Shown here piece by piece: positions 1 to 7,894 of a stretch of 64,000 nt of DNA (the stretch's first letter is position 1; every line of letters starts with the position of its first letter). A model generated the notes under the pieces. That model made no database searches, had not been told where the DNA came from, and saw only the letters and a list, made by a program, of their open reading frames with translations. Made by a program: the position numbers and the translations under genes. The stretch is from Pollutimonas sp963712655. Its GTDB lineage: Bacteria; Pseudomonadota; Gammaproteobacteria; Burkholderiales; Burkholderiaceae_B. The DNA lies in NCBI GenBank assembly GCA_963712655.1, contig CAVQIT010000008.1, forward strand, positions 1,302,001-1,366,000, written 5' to 3'.

Positions 1-690
1 GATTCCAGCTATACGATGTACACGGGCCTGTATGGATCGCTGCCCTGGAAACCCAAAGAGGATTTGGTGGGCGTAACCATTTCCGCGCAGGCTCCATTCG
101 CGCTGATCGTCGGGCCGCACGCGCAAGCCAAGGATTTCGCCGACTTCGTGAAGAAAGCCAAGGCGGATCCGGGAGGGTACAACTATGGCTCGGCCGGCGT
201 CGGCAGCGCGAATCACATCGGCATGCATTTTTTTGCGCAGGCGGCGGGCATCGAGCTGACGCATATTCCTTATAAAGGAATGGGCGAGTCGATGTCAGGG
301 TTGATAGGCGGTTCCGTCGATGCCATGCTTACGGCATTGCCGACAGCCATGGGGCAGGCGAAAGGCGGGAAAGTGCAGGTGTTGGCGGTTTCATCGCAAC
401 ACAGGTCTCCAGCAATGCCGGATGTGCCTGCCATGGCCGAGGCCGGCGTTTCATACCTGGGTTCGAACTGGTTCGGCCTGGCCGCGCCCAAGGACACCCC
501 ACCCGAAGCCATCGCTTATCTGAATCGGGAAGTCGCGAAAGCGCTGGCTTCGCCCGACATTAAAGACAGCCTTTTGAAATTGGGGCTGGAAGCCGTCGGC
601 AACACTCCGCAGGAATTTAATAAGATACTGCAAACGGACATCGATTATTGGGCCCGAGAGTTGCCCAAATCACATATACGCGCGGAGTGA
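1..690 (+). CDS. Bug/TctC-family tripartite tricarboxylate transporter receptor, 5'-truncated
   Basis: C-terminal 229 residues of a periplasmic solute-binding protein of the Bug (TctC) family; the frame is open to the first base of the window, so the start and signal peptide lie upstream. Family hallmarks visible are the central GSAGVGSANHIG stretch followed by THIPYKGMGESM (ligand-binding loop) and the late PDVPAMAEAGV and FGLAAPKDTPPE motifs. Bug proteins capture carboxylates or related small organic anions in the periplasm and deliver them to TctAB-type permeases or act as sensors; no permease is seen nearby. It lies 10 bp upstream of a 2-hydroxyacid dehydrogenase and two MmgE/PrpD genes, so its ligand is probably the substrate of that pathway. 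Family call is firm, ligand unknown. Confidence 0.93.
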   Translation, partial: DSSYTMYTGLYGSLPWKPKEDLVGVTISAQAPFALIVGPHAQAKDFADFVKKAKADPGGYNYGSAGVGSANHIGMHFFAQAAGIELTHIPYKGMGESMSGLIGGSVDAMLTALPTAMGQAKGGKVQVLAVSSQHRSPAMPDVPAMAEAGVSYLGSNWFGLAAPKDTPPEAIAYLNREVAKALASPDIKDSLLKLGLEAVGNTPQEFNKILQTDIDYWARELPKSHIRAE

Positions 691-700
691 AAAATACTGA

Positions 701-1780
701 ATGAATGCTCGTATAGTATTTCTGGATGACGATCCGGTAATTCGGATTGCAAGATATGTTTTGCTGAATGCGGAAGACGATGCTTCGCTGGCCGATTTTT
801 TTTCGCCGGAAGTGGCGGATTTCGCGGGCGTGCGGGCAGCCGCTCTCGGTATTTCCCGCAAGGACGGAGCGGATGTCGAGCTGGCCCATGGGCCGGTATC
901 GAACGCCGATATCGTGATTTTGCGCCGCGGGCAGGTAAGCAGGGATTTTTTCAAAGCGAACCCGGCGCTGCGCCTGATCGTGAAACTTGGCGAACAGCTT
1001 GGCGATATCGACCTCGATGCCGCGCGGGACGCCGGCTGCGCGGTAAGCAGCGTACCTCGCCTGACTCTGGACTATACCGCCGAGCACGCATTGTTGTTGA
1101 TGCAGGCCTTGGGTAAAAGGCTGTTGCGGGCGGACGGCCTGGTGCGTCGGGGGGGGTACGACGCCAGCCTTGTGCATCCCATCGATGACGTTGCCTATAA
1201 CTGGGCGGGGATCCAGCGATTATCGGGTTTGGCGGGCCATACCCTGGGCATTGTGGGATTAGGCGAGGTCGGACTGCGCGTAGCGCGTTTGGCCAAGGCG
1301 TTCGGCATGCATGTCTTGTATACCAAGAGGCAGCGCCTGCCGCGGGCCGATGAAATCGCGCGGGGAATAGAATACGCCCCGCTTGAGCATTTGCTGGGCC
1401 GCGCCGATTATGTTTCCCTGCATGTCGCGAATACTCCCGCAAATGACAAGCTTATGGGGCGCGAGGCCTTCGATGCCATGAAGGCCAGCGCTTATTTCGT
1501 CAATACCAGCAGGGGGCGCATGGTTGACGAAGACGCGCTTTACAAGGCTTTGCTGGAAGGCCGGATCGCCGGAGCGGGATTGGACACGCATCGAGTCGAA
1601 CCGCGGCCTGTTCACGATCGATTCTCGGAATTGGACAACGTCGTGCTGACGCCTCATATCGCCGGCGGCTCGCGTACCGGCGTGCTGCTCGAAATAGAAA
1701 CCATCTTGCGCCATGTCCGGGCAGCTCTTGTTCCGGCAACGGGCTCATCCCAACTATCGCCTGGAGACGCCAAACAATGA
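701..1780 (+). CDS. D-2-hydroxyacid dehydrogenase family protein
   Basis: A 359-residue NAD(P)-dependent D-isomer-specific 2-hydroxyacid dehydrogenase, which would interconvert a 2-hydroxy acid and a 2-oxo acid in the cytoplasm. The Rossmann glycine motif GIVGLGEVG sits at about residues 183-191. The catalytic triad is visible: Arg in NTSRGRMVDEDAL (about 271), Glu in GLDTHRVEPRP (about 300) and His in LTPHIAGGS (about 319). Length is somewhat above the usual 310-330 because of a longer N-terminal domain. ATG start at 701, 10 bp after the Bug gene. Its stop overlaps the start of the next gene (ATGA), so translation is coupled to the MmgE/PrpD pair. Substrate cannot be told from sequence; glyoxylate/hydroxypyruvate-reductase or phosphoglycerate-dehydrogenase labels would be guesses. 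Confidence 0.92.
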   Translation: MNARIVFLDDDPVIRIARYVLLNAEDDASLADFFSPEVADFAGVRAAALGISRKDGADVELAHGPVSNADIVILRRGQVSRDFFKANPALRLIVKLGEQLGDIDLDAARDAGCAVSSVPRLTLDYTAEHALLLMQALGKRLLRADGLVRRGGYDASLVHPIDDVAYNWAGIQRLSGLAGHTLGIVGLGEVGLRVARLAKAFGMHVLYTKRQRLPRADEIARGIEYAPLEHLLGRADYVSLHVANTPANDKLMGREAFDAMKASAYFVNTSRGRMVDEDALYKALLEGRIAGAGLDTHRVEPRPVHDRFSELDNVVLTPHIAGGSRTGVLLEIETILRHVRAALVPATGSSQLSPGDAKQ

Positions 1781-3150
1781 GCGTGTCAATAGCCCAGTAT
1801 CTTGCCGACTGGTCCGCCGGCCCCGCGATCGAAGGCTTGCCCGAGACGGGCCGCCAGTTGATCAAGAATGCTTTTTTGGATACGGTCGCCGTCACCTTGC
1901 TTGGGTCGCGGCAAACGGCGCCGCGCCTGCTGGCCGAGCTTGAGCTCAGCAGCGGAGCGAGCGGCCATGCCTCGATCTGCGGCATGGGCTGCAAGACCGA
2001 TTTGCGTGCGGCCGCATTGCTCAACGGGACGTCGGCGCACGCCGATTTGTTCGATGACAATAACGCCCCCATGATCGCCCATCCCAGTTCGCCGCTGGTG
2101 TCGGCCCTCTTGCCTCTTGCCCAGGTGCGCCGCGTGACGGGCGCGAAGGTAATGCAAGCCTATGGCGTAGGGTTCGAAACGGGAGTGGCTCTGGGGCGGG
2201 CGCTCAATCCCGGGCTGTACGAAAAGGGCTGGCACGTAACGCGGGTGCTGGGCTTGATAGGCGCCACGATCGCTTGTTGCCGCTTGCTGCAGTTAGGTTC
2301 GGCGCGCACCGTTGCCGCCTTGGGCATAGCCGTTTCCATGGCCAGCGGTGTGCGTCAGAATTTCGGCACGATGACGATGGCTTTGCATGTCGGACTGACC
2401 GCGCGCGACGCCCTGCACGCCGCCTTGCTGGCCGAAGCGGGTTTCGGTTCGGATGCCCGGGCGCTTGACGGCAAGTATGGAATGTTTTCTGTTTTTTCCG
2501 ATCAATCGATAGCCTTGCCCGCTTTGGGCGAGCCATTCGAGCTGCTGGCTTCGGGCATTATTTTCAAGCCTTATCCGTCGGGCGCTCCCACCCATGCGGC
2601 GGTCGATGCGGCGCTGGCCATACGCCGGCGCGCGGGCTTCGATCCCGAGCGCATCGTCCGGATCGAATGCCTGGTCCATCCCTGGAATGCCATGACACTG
2701 CGTGATGAACTGCCGGCGGACACATTGCAGGCCAAAGTCAATATGCGCTATTGCATCGCGGCCGCCCTGCTGGATGGGGAACTCACCGTTCGCCAGTTTT
2801 CGCCCGACAGGTTTGCCACAGCGCCGATGCTGGCCATGATGCGGAAAATCGAGATCCGCATATCGGATCATTTCCAGGACAGCAACGAGTTTCCGGCCGA
2901 GCTTATCATCCAGACAGACGACGGTAAATCCTGGGCCGAACGGCGGGACGTACCGCTGGGAGGGTCGAGCCGGCCGCTATTGCAAGATGACCTGGCCCAG
3001 AAGCTGCGCTCATGCGCCCAGGGCATACTCACTTCGGCCGAGGTCGATGACGCGACGGAACAAATATTGATGCTGGACAAGCTGCCCAGCCTGAATCCGC
3101 TCTGCGAGATATTGGAAGGCCAGGCCTTGTCGCTGGAGGTTGCGGTATGA
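1777..3150 (+). CDS. MmgE/PrpD family protein (first of a tandem pair)
   Basis: A 457-residue protein of the MmgE/PrpD superfamily, whose characterised members are 2-methylcitrate dehydratase, cis-aconitate decarboxylase and iminodisuccinate epimerase. Recognisable family segments are LLNGTSAHADLFDD near residues 85-98 and FKPYPSGAPTHAAVDAAL near 264-281, which hold active-site residues in the family. The start overlaps the dehydrogenase stop by 4 bases, with a GGAG at 1763-1766. The stop overlaps the next paralogue by 4 bases. The gene lacks a prpB/prpC context, so a methylcitrate-cycle role is unlikely; a dehydratase, decarboxylase or isomerase acting on a multi-carboxylated acid brought in by the Bug protein is the inference. 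Confidence 0.92.
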   Translation: MSVSIAQYLADWSAGPAIEGLPETGRQLIKNAFLDTVAVTLLGSRQTAPRLLAELELSSGASGHASICGMGCKTDLRAAALLNGTSAHADLFDDNNAPMIAHPSSPLVSALLPLAQVRRVTGAKVMQAYGVGFETGVALGRALNPGLYEKGWHVTRVLGLIGATIACCRLLQLGSARTVAALGIAVSMASGVRQNFGTMTMALHVGLTARDALHAALLAEAGFGSDARALDGKYGMFSVFSDQSIALPALGEPFELLASGIIFKPYPSGAPTHAAVDAALAIRRRAGFDPERIVRIECLVHPWNAMTLRDELPADTLQAKVNMRYCIAAALLDGELTVRQFSPDRFATAPMLAMMRKIEIRISDHFQDSNEFPAELIIQTDDGKSWAERRDVPLGGSSRPLLQDDLAQKLRSCAQGILTSAEVDDATEQILMLDKLPSLNPLCEILEGQALSLEVAV

Positions 3151-4523
3151 CGACACTGAGCCGAACGCTGGCCGACTGGATGACGGCGTTGGCCTGGGAA
3201 GACATTCCCGCCGACCTGATCGAGCATGCGAAGCTGCGGGTACTGGACACGCTGGGTGTGACATTGGCCGCGAGCACGCTCGAGTATGGCGCGGTCATGC
3301 GCAATACGGTGGCCGATATCGAAAACACCGGCACGTCTTCCTTGTTGGGATCGGGCCAGAAGGCCAGCGCGCCCTGGGCCGCCCTGGCCAATGGCATGCT
3401 GGCCCATGCATTGATTTTTGACGACACGCATAACGAGTCCATCGTGCATCCCAGCAGCCCCTTGGTATCCACCGCATTCGCCGTGGGCCAGGCTATGAAT
3501 GCGTCCGGCCGGGATTTTCTTCTCGGCATAATCGGCGGCAGCGAACTGGCGTGCCGGGTTGGATTGCTGGCGGAAGGTGAGTTTCATCGCGTGGGCTTTC
3601 AGCCCACCGCTATCGCGGCTCCATTCGGCTGCGCGTATGCCGCGGCCCGTTTGTATGGGCTGGATGCCGGAAAAATGGCGCACGCGGCCGGGATAACCGG
3701 CAGCATGGCGGCAGGCATCAATGAAAGCTGGAGCGACGGCGCCTGGGCGCAATTGATGCATCCGGGCTGGGGAGCTCACTCGGGAATTTCCGCCGCTCTA
3801 TTGGCCAAAAGCGGTTATACCGGGCCTTCCACGGTTTTCGAAGGACGTTTCGGGGTTTTGCGCACCCATGTGCAGAAGCCTGATTTCAATTTTCGCTTCG
3901 AGCGCCTGGAAAGCCAGTTGGGGGAGCGCTGGGAGTCCCGGAATATTTCATTCAAGCCGTATCCTTGCGCGCATGTCATTCATCCTTTCCTTGACGCCCT
4001 GATGGCATTGCGCCGCGAAGGGTTGCGGGCCGATCAGGTGCGCCGCATTGTGTGCCCGATCGCCGGCTATATGGTCCGGATCGTGTGTGAGCCCCTCTCG
4101 GAGAAACGCCGTCCGCTTACGCCGGCGCAGGCTCGCACCAGTCTTCAATATACGCTGGCGGAAGCTTTGCATCTGGGTCGTCTGGATGCGACCAGCTATG
4201 CCGCTTCGAGTATGCAGGATGCTTCCATACTGGAGCTTGCGGGCCGGATAGAGTATGTGATTGACGATACCGCGCCGGACAGCCGCGCTTTCAAGGGGTG
4301 GGTTATCGTGGAAACGCAGGATGGCCGCAGGCTCGAGATGGTTGAGCCATTCACGCGCGGCAGCCAGGAAAATCCCATGAGCGCCGAGGATGTGGCGCAA
4401 AAGTTCCGGCTGAATGCGGCCTTGCTGTTTCCTGAAGAGCGGGTAGAGGAAATTATCCAGGCAACGCACAGGCTGGATACGATGCCGCTGGAATCGCTTG
4501 CCCGGCTTTGTGTGCTTCCATGA
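3147..4523 (+). CDS. MmgE/PrpD family protein (second of a tandem pair)
   Basis: A 458-residue MmgE/PrpD-superfamily enzyme, clearly paralogous to the gene just upstream but strongly diverged, so this is not a recent duplication. Family segments are LANGMLAHALIFDDTHNES near residues 82-100, which keeps the HxxxxDD pattern, and SFKPYPCAHVIHPFLDALM near 268-286. It starts inside the ATGA overlap with the preceding gene and is the last gene of the operon. A GC-rich hairpin (CCCGGGCG/CGCCCGGG, about 4532-4558) lies just after the stop but has no T tract. Two adjacent, co-translated MmgE/PrpD genes suggest either a hetero-oligomer or two successive steps on related acids. Confidence 0.92.
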   Translation: MTTLSRTLADWMTALAWEDIPADLIEHAKLRVLDTLGVTLAASTLEYGAVMRNTVADIENTGTSSLLGSGQKASAPWAALANGMLAHALIFDDTHNESIVHPSSPLVSTAFAVGQAMNASGRDFLLGIIGGSELACRVGLLAEGEFHRVGFQPTAIAAPFGCAYAAARLYGLDAGKMAHAAGITGSMAAGINESWSDGAWAQLMHPGWGAHSGISAALLAKSGYTGPSTVFEGRFGVLRTHVQKPDFNFRFERLESQLGERWESRNISFKPYPCAHVIHPFLDALMALRREGLRADQVRRIVCPIAGYMVRIVCEPLSEKRRPLTPAQARTSLQYTLAEALHLGRLDATSYAASSMQDASILELAGRIEYVIDDTAPDSRAFKGWVIVETQDGRRLEMVEPFTRGSQENPMSAEDVAQKFRLNAALLFPEERVEEIIQATHRLDTMPLESLARLCVLP

Positions 4524-4687
4524 ATTGAAGTGCCCGGGCGCCATGCGTTTACGCCCGGGGGCAAGGAGGCTCTAGATCTAATTCTAGTAATGGTACTTGC
4601 TAGGTCGTTGCGGACGACCGTAGCTGGGGATGTCGATGTGATCGCCTGGCAGCTAGGATGTCGCGATCGCTTGAGTCGTCTGCTGGT

Positions 4688-4783
4688 GTTCGTATTGTTT
4701 GCTGACGGTGGTCGTATCGTGTGCTGGTAGATGTTCGTATTGTCTACTGGCAGGGTGCGTATTGGTTGCTGTCGGTGATCGTA
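4688..4783. repeat. Array of five GTTCGTA-type short repeats, 22-23 bp period (left arm)
   Basis: Heptamers GTTCGTA, GGTCGTA, GTTCGTA, GTGCGTA and GATCGTA begin at 4688, 4710, 4733, 4755 and 4777, so they are 22-23 bp apart. Between them runs a weaker consensus TTGTTTGCTG. The period is close to two helical turns, which would put each copy on the same face of the DNA. It is the mirror image of the array at 5854-6006. Confidence 0.75.
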
Positions 4784-4794
4784 TTTCTAGTGCC

Positions 4795-4994
4795 GTCCGT
4801 CGGGGGTAAGGCCAGTGGGAGCCAGCCCGGTCGGCCGGTCAGGCGCCCACAGCGCCTGACACCGTGCGCTAATCTCGTCCGGCGGCCGCTGCCTGCTGAA
4901 GTTCTTTTCGGTCGCCTCGGCGGCACGCCTCCCTACGATTCCACTTGCTCGGCCTCCGACGGGCTGGCTCCCACTGGCCTTACCCCCGACGGAC
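4795..4994. repeat. Structured unit A: 200 bp bounded by a perfect 35-bp inverted repeat
   Basis: Bases 4795-4829 are the exact reverse complement of 4960-4994 (35 of 35). Inside the 130-base loop there is a second perfect hairpin, GTCAGGCGC at 4838-4846 paired with GCGCCTGAC at 4852-4860, and conserved single-stranded blocks including TCTCGTCCGGCGGCCGCTG and CGGCACGCCTCCCTACGATT. The same architecture in opposite orientation is at 5644-5842. Confidence 0.85.
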
Positions 4995-5090
4995 TGTGGT
5001 GTCTTGTGGCCACGGTTGCCGGGAAGGCTCGGATTCTTGCGCTTCGTCGGCTACAGGTTTTGGGGTCGAAAGAGTTTGCGGTGCCCGGCT

Positions 5091-5115
5091 CTCTCGCCCC
5101 TGCACGGCGCGAGAG
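5091..5115. repeat. Hairpin in left inner arm
   Basis: CTCTCGC (5091-5097) pairs with GCGAGAG (5109-5115) around an 11-base loop. It sits at the same place in the left copy as the 15-bp hairpin at 5515-5551 does in the right copy, preceded by GCCCGGCT and followed by CCTTACGCG in both, but the stem bases differ. This looks like conserved pairing with changed sequence. Confidence 0.6.
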
Positions 5116-5450
5116 AACCTTACGCGATTGCCGTAATGTGGAGGGTGTTTTCCTGCGCCGATCACGTCACGCAAGTGGGAGCTCGGGCATGCATCGGCCG
5201 CGCGATTCGCGTCGGAAAAAAAGCGGCTGAAATGCCAGAACACAAAAATTCTGACACTCCCCTGTCCAATGATTTCGTGGCTGCTGTATCCCTTGATACG
5301 CTCGCCCCCCCGCATTCCAAAATCTGTGTAAGGTGATCGCAGCCTCTGCTCACGGCCCCCAGGCCCGTGATCCCTTGCACGGCAAGATCGGCGAGATTAA
5401 CCGTAATCCTGTCGAATCAACAGCCCCCGTCGCATGCCCAATATCGAACA

Positions 5451-5485
5451 TAATCGCGTCGACTCTAATAATCGCGTCGACTCTA
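5451..5485. repeat. Two direct copies of a 17-bp sequence
   Basis: TAATCGCGTCGACTCTA occurs at 5451-5467 and again at 5469-5485, separated by one base. It lies in the less conserved centre of the inverted-repeat block. A related fragment, CCTGTCGAATCAACAG, is just upstream. Probably a local slippage duplication. Confidence 0.7.
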
Positions 5486-5514
5486 CAGCCGCCACCGCAT
5501 GCCCAACCGCGTAA

Positions 5515-5551
5515 GGCTATTTTCGGCCCACCGTAGGGGCCGAAAATAGCC
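5515..5551. repeat. Perfect 15-bp hairpin in right inner arm
   Basis: GGCTATTTTCGGCCC (5515-5529) pairs perfectly with 5537-5551 around a 7-base loop. It resembles an intrinsic terminator stem but no T tract follows on either strand. The equivalent stem in the other copy (5091-5115) has different bases. Confidence 0.75.
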
Positions 5552-5643
5552 GGGCATTGTAACGTCTTCGATCGGCAACAACACGCCCCAACGAAGTGCA
5601 AGAACCCAGATCGTGCCAGCGTCCGTGTTTGAGACACACCAGA

Positions 5644-5842
5644 GTCCGTCGGGGGTAAGGCCTGTGGGGGTCAGCCCGTCGGAGGCCGAGCAAGCGGAAT
5701 CGTAGGGAGGCGTGCCGCGCAGGACATCAAGAAGAACGCCAGCAGGCAGCGGCCGCCGGACGAGATAAGCGCGCGGTGTCAGGCGCGCAGGCGCCTGAAC
5801 GGCCGACCGGGCTGACCCCCACAGGCCTTACCCCCGACGGAC
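5644..5842. repeat. Structured unit B: 199 bp bounded by a perfect 35-bp inverted repeat
   Basis: Bases 5644-5678 are the exact reverse complement of 5808-5842 (35 of 35). Unit B is the inverted copy of unit A at 4795-4994: read on the minus strand it has the same order of inner blocks and an inner hairpin (TCAGGCGC 5779-5786 with GCGCCTGA 5791-5798). The bounding arms of A and B differ at three positions, and in each unit the partner arm carries the matching complementary change. Confidence 0.85.
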
Positions 5843-5853
5843 GGCACTAGAAA

Positions 5854-6006
5854 TACGAACACCGCCGCAAACAGTACGAACCTCGTCAGCAGACGATTCA
5901 AGCGATCACAGGCAAGATGAACCCGTCGGCAAACAATACGAACATCACCAGCAAATACGTACACCGACAGCAAACAGTACGAACACAGCCCGCAAACAAT
6001 ACGAAC
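5854..6006. repeat. Array of TACGAAC-type short repeats, 19-22 bp period (right arm)
   Basis: TACGAAC (or TACGTAC) starts at 5854, 5875, 5937, 5956, 5978 and 6000, mostly followed by a GCAAACA(A/G) half about 14 bases later. The block CAGCAGACGATTCAAGCGAT near 5888-5906 is itself repeated, with changes, near 6012-6032. The layout resembles iterons but no replication initiator gene is nearby. Confidence 0.75.
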
Positions 6007-6139
6007 CTCGCCAGCAGACCACTCAAGCGACCACAGGCAAGACAAACTCCATCAGCAAAAATCCAAACTCACCTGCTCAGTCACAACATCCTGGCATCGC
6101 CTCTGCTGGCACAACTGCGCTAAGCAAGCGCCATTCGCC

Positions 6140-7624
6140 CTATACCTCGCCTTGATCCGCCTTCGCGTGCCTGGCGGCCGATTTGTTCGTTTTCAAATTA
6201 TCGCCCGCATCAGCCGGCAGGCGGGAAAACGAAATCCCCGAGGCCGCGGTAATCAGCCCGATCACGACAAAGCCCCAGATAATATCCACAAGCGCCAGTT
6301 GCGTGCCGCCGCGCCACGTCATGCTCAGGTTCAACGTTACCGCGGCGCAGGCCACGCCCAGGCTGATGCCCAGTTGCTGGGCCATGGAGGCGAAGCTGCT
6401 GGCCCGGCTCATGTCTTGCGAATTCAGGTCGGCATAGGTCAGCGTATTGACCGCCGTAAACTGTAGCGAGCGGAAGAAGCCGCCGATGATAAGGATGGTG
6501 GCCATGATCCATATAGGGGTGTCCGCCTGAAAAAGCCCGCACAGCGCCACAAAGCCGCCCGCCAGGACAGCATTGATGGTCAGCACCTTCTTGAAGCCGA
6601 AGTAATGGATGATGGGCGTGGCCACGAATTTCATCATCATGGCGCCCACGGCGCTGGTAAACGTGATCATGCCCGCCGAAAAAGGCGACAGCCCAAACCC
6701 GACCTGCAGCAATATCGCCAGCAGGAACGGGCTTGCGCCGACCGAGAAACGGCATAAATTGCCGCCCATCGTGGAAATGGCGAACGTGGGTATCTTCAGC
6801 AGGGACAAATCGATGATCGGGTATTCGGCGCGTTTGGCGTGCCAGATGTACAGCAATCCGCAAACCAGGCCGATACCCACCAGCGTCGACAATTCCACCA
6901 GGGACATGGACTGATGGCCCATGGCTTCAAAGCCCGATACCAGCGCGGCCAGGCTGACACCGCTGAGGATGAAGCCTATCCAGTCCAGCCGCGGGGCGGT
7001 AACCGGGTAGTCATCGCGTATATAGTGCATCACCAGGCCGATGCCCAGCACGCCCACAGGTATATTGATCAGGAAAATCCAGTGCCACGATGCATAAGTT
7101 ACCAGAAAGCCCCCCAGCGGCGGCCCGATAACGGGTCCTAGAAGCGCGGGCAGCGACAAAAACGCCATCGCCCTGAGCAATTCGGTTTTGGGGATTTTAC
7201 GCAACAATATGATACGGCCCACCGGAACCATCATGGCGCCGGCCAGGCCTTGCACGACGCGGGCAATGACCAGTTGTGTAATGCTTTGCGAACCGGCGCA
7301 GGCCACGGAACTGAGGGTAAAAAGCAGGATGGCGGCAATAAACACCCGCTTTGCTCCGAAGCGGTCCGCGGCCCAGCCGCTGATGGGCACGAAAACCGCC
7401 ACGGCCAGCAAATAGCTGGTGATCGCCACGTTCATGCGCACTACGGATGATCCCAGGGAAACCGCCATGGCCGGCAAGGCGGTGGCGACCACGGTCGAGT
7501 CCAGCATTTGCATGAACAATGCGCATCCGACGATAAACGGTATCATGCGGATTGCGTTGCGTTCTCGCGCGGAAAGTGGGGGAGGAGGAAGGTTCGATGG
7601 CGGTACGGCGGTGTCAGGCGGCAT
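6140..7624 (-). CDS. MFS transporter, DHA2 (EmrB/QacA-like) multidrug efflux family
   Basis: A 494-residue inner-membrane proton antiporter with about 14 hydrophobic segments, as expected of the DHA2 family. Family motifs seen are LDSTVVATALPAM in the first membrane helix (about residues 41-53), the motif-A loop GWAADRFGAKRVF (about 83-95) and the antiporter motif C-like GPVIGPPLGG (about 163-172). Such proteins export hydrophobic drugs or dyes, often with an HlyD-type partner, but no partner gene is adjacent. The gene is divergent from the DUF3460 gene with about 70 bases between starts. It is a stand-alone transcription unit; substrate unknown. Confidence 0.92.
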   Translation of the reverse strand: MPPDTAVPPSNLPPPPLSARERNAIRMIPFIVGCALFMQMLDSTVVATALPAMAVSLGSSVVRMNVAITSYLLAVAVFVPISGWAADRFGAKRVFIAAILLFTLSSVACAGSQSITQLVIARVVQGLAGAMMVPVGRIILLRKIPKTELLRAMAFLSLPALLGPVIGPPLGGFLVTYASWHWIFLINIPVGVLGIGLVMHYIRDDYPVTAPRLDWIGFILSGVSLAALVSGFEAMGHQSMSLVELSTLVGIGLVCGLLYIWHAKRAEYPIIDLSLLKIPTFAISTMGGNLCRFSVGASPFLLAILLQVGFGLSPFSAGMITFTSAVGAMMMKFVATPIIHYFGFKKVLTINAVLAGGFVALCGLFQADTPIWIMATILIIGGFFRSLQFTAVNTLTYADLNSQDMSRASSFASMAQQLGISLGVACAAVTLNLSMTWRGGTQLALVDIIWGFVVIGLITAASGISFSRLPADAGDNLKTNKSAARHAKADQGEV

Positions 7625-7697
7625 CAGGCACTCAGTTCTGCTTGGGTGAAGTAAACTTCAGCTTACGTTGGTTAACCATATTTGGTATGTAAGTATT

Positions 7698-7886
7698 ATG
7701 GCAAAGAATTACGAATCGGAAATTACTCAATTTCTAAAAACCTACAAAACCGAGCATCCTGATACCGAAGCGCGACAGCGCGAAGGCCGCGGGCGCCTGT
7801 GGGACAAGCATATTGATCCGGAAGTCCAGGAAGGGTTCCGCACTGTCCGGGTGCCGCAAAAACCGTATGTGTATCAAACAAGCTGA
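7698..7886 (+). CDS. DUF3460 family protein
   Basis: A 62-residue protein matching the small betaproteobacterial DUF3460 family: it opens with a YESEITQFL segment, has an ..REGRGRLWDK.. centre and ends in QKPYVYQ. The ATG at 7698 is chosen because it gives MAKNYESEIT, the usual family N-terminus; an upstream in-frame ATG at 7668 would add ten unsupported residues. It sits 8 bp upstream of scpA and is usually co-located with scpA/panC in Alcaligenaceae. It is soluble, charged and without a known biochemical function. Confidence 0.88.
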   Translation: MAKNYESEITQFLKTYKTEHPDTEARQREGRGRLWDKHIDPEVQEGFRTVRVPQKPYVYQTS

Positions 7887-7894
7887 TCGACTCC

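Larger units (their letters stand above)
4665..5907. repeat. Large imperfect inverted repeat, two diverged head-to-head copies of a structured element
   Basis: No convincing gene lies between 4524 and 6139. Most of this stretch is one large inverted repeat: roughly 4665-5130 on the plus strand matches roughly 5500-5907 on the minus strand, with about 370 bases of less similar sequence between. Matching landmarks run in the same order in both arms: a block containing CGCTTGA(A/G)TCGTCTGCTG, an array of short GTTCGTA repeats, a ~200-bp unit bounded by a perfect 35-bp inverted repeat, a TTCTTGC(A/G)CTTCGT(C/T)GG block, a hairpin, then CCTTACGCG. The copies differ at many positions while base pairing inside each is kept. 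The nature of the element (structural RNA, non-autonomous mobile element, protein-binding site array) cannot be decided from one locus. Confidence 0.8.

Noticed and set aside
1777..4523. prpD (2-methylcitrate dehydratase) naming for the MmgE/PrpD pair
   Set aside because: No prpB, prpC or acnD is adjacent and the superfamily is functionally diverse, so only the family name is supported.
4721..5230. Open frame of 169 codons and a mirror frame at 5779-6045 that share a VFLVPSVGGKA-like segment
   Set aside because: The similarity comes from the inverted repeat itself; 21-22 bp repeats keep frames open by chance. No ribosome site and odd composition.
5854..6006. Possible CRISPR array
   Set aside because: Repeats are 7-8 bp cores with 19-22 bp period and degenerate; there are no 25-40 bp repeats with unique spacers and no cas genes.
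4524..6139. Plasmid-type replication origin
   Set aside because: Iteron-like arrays alone are not enough; no rep gene, DnaA boxes or partition genes were seen.
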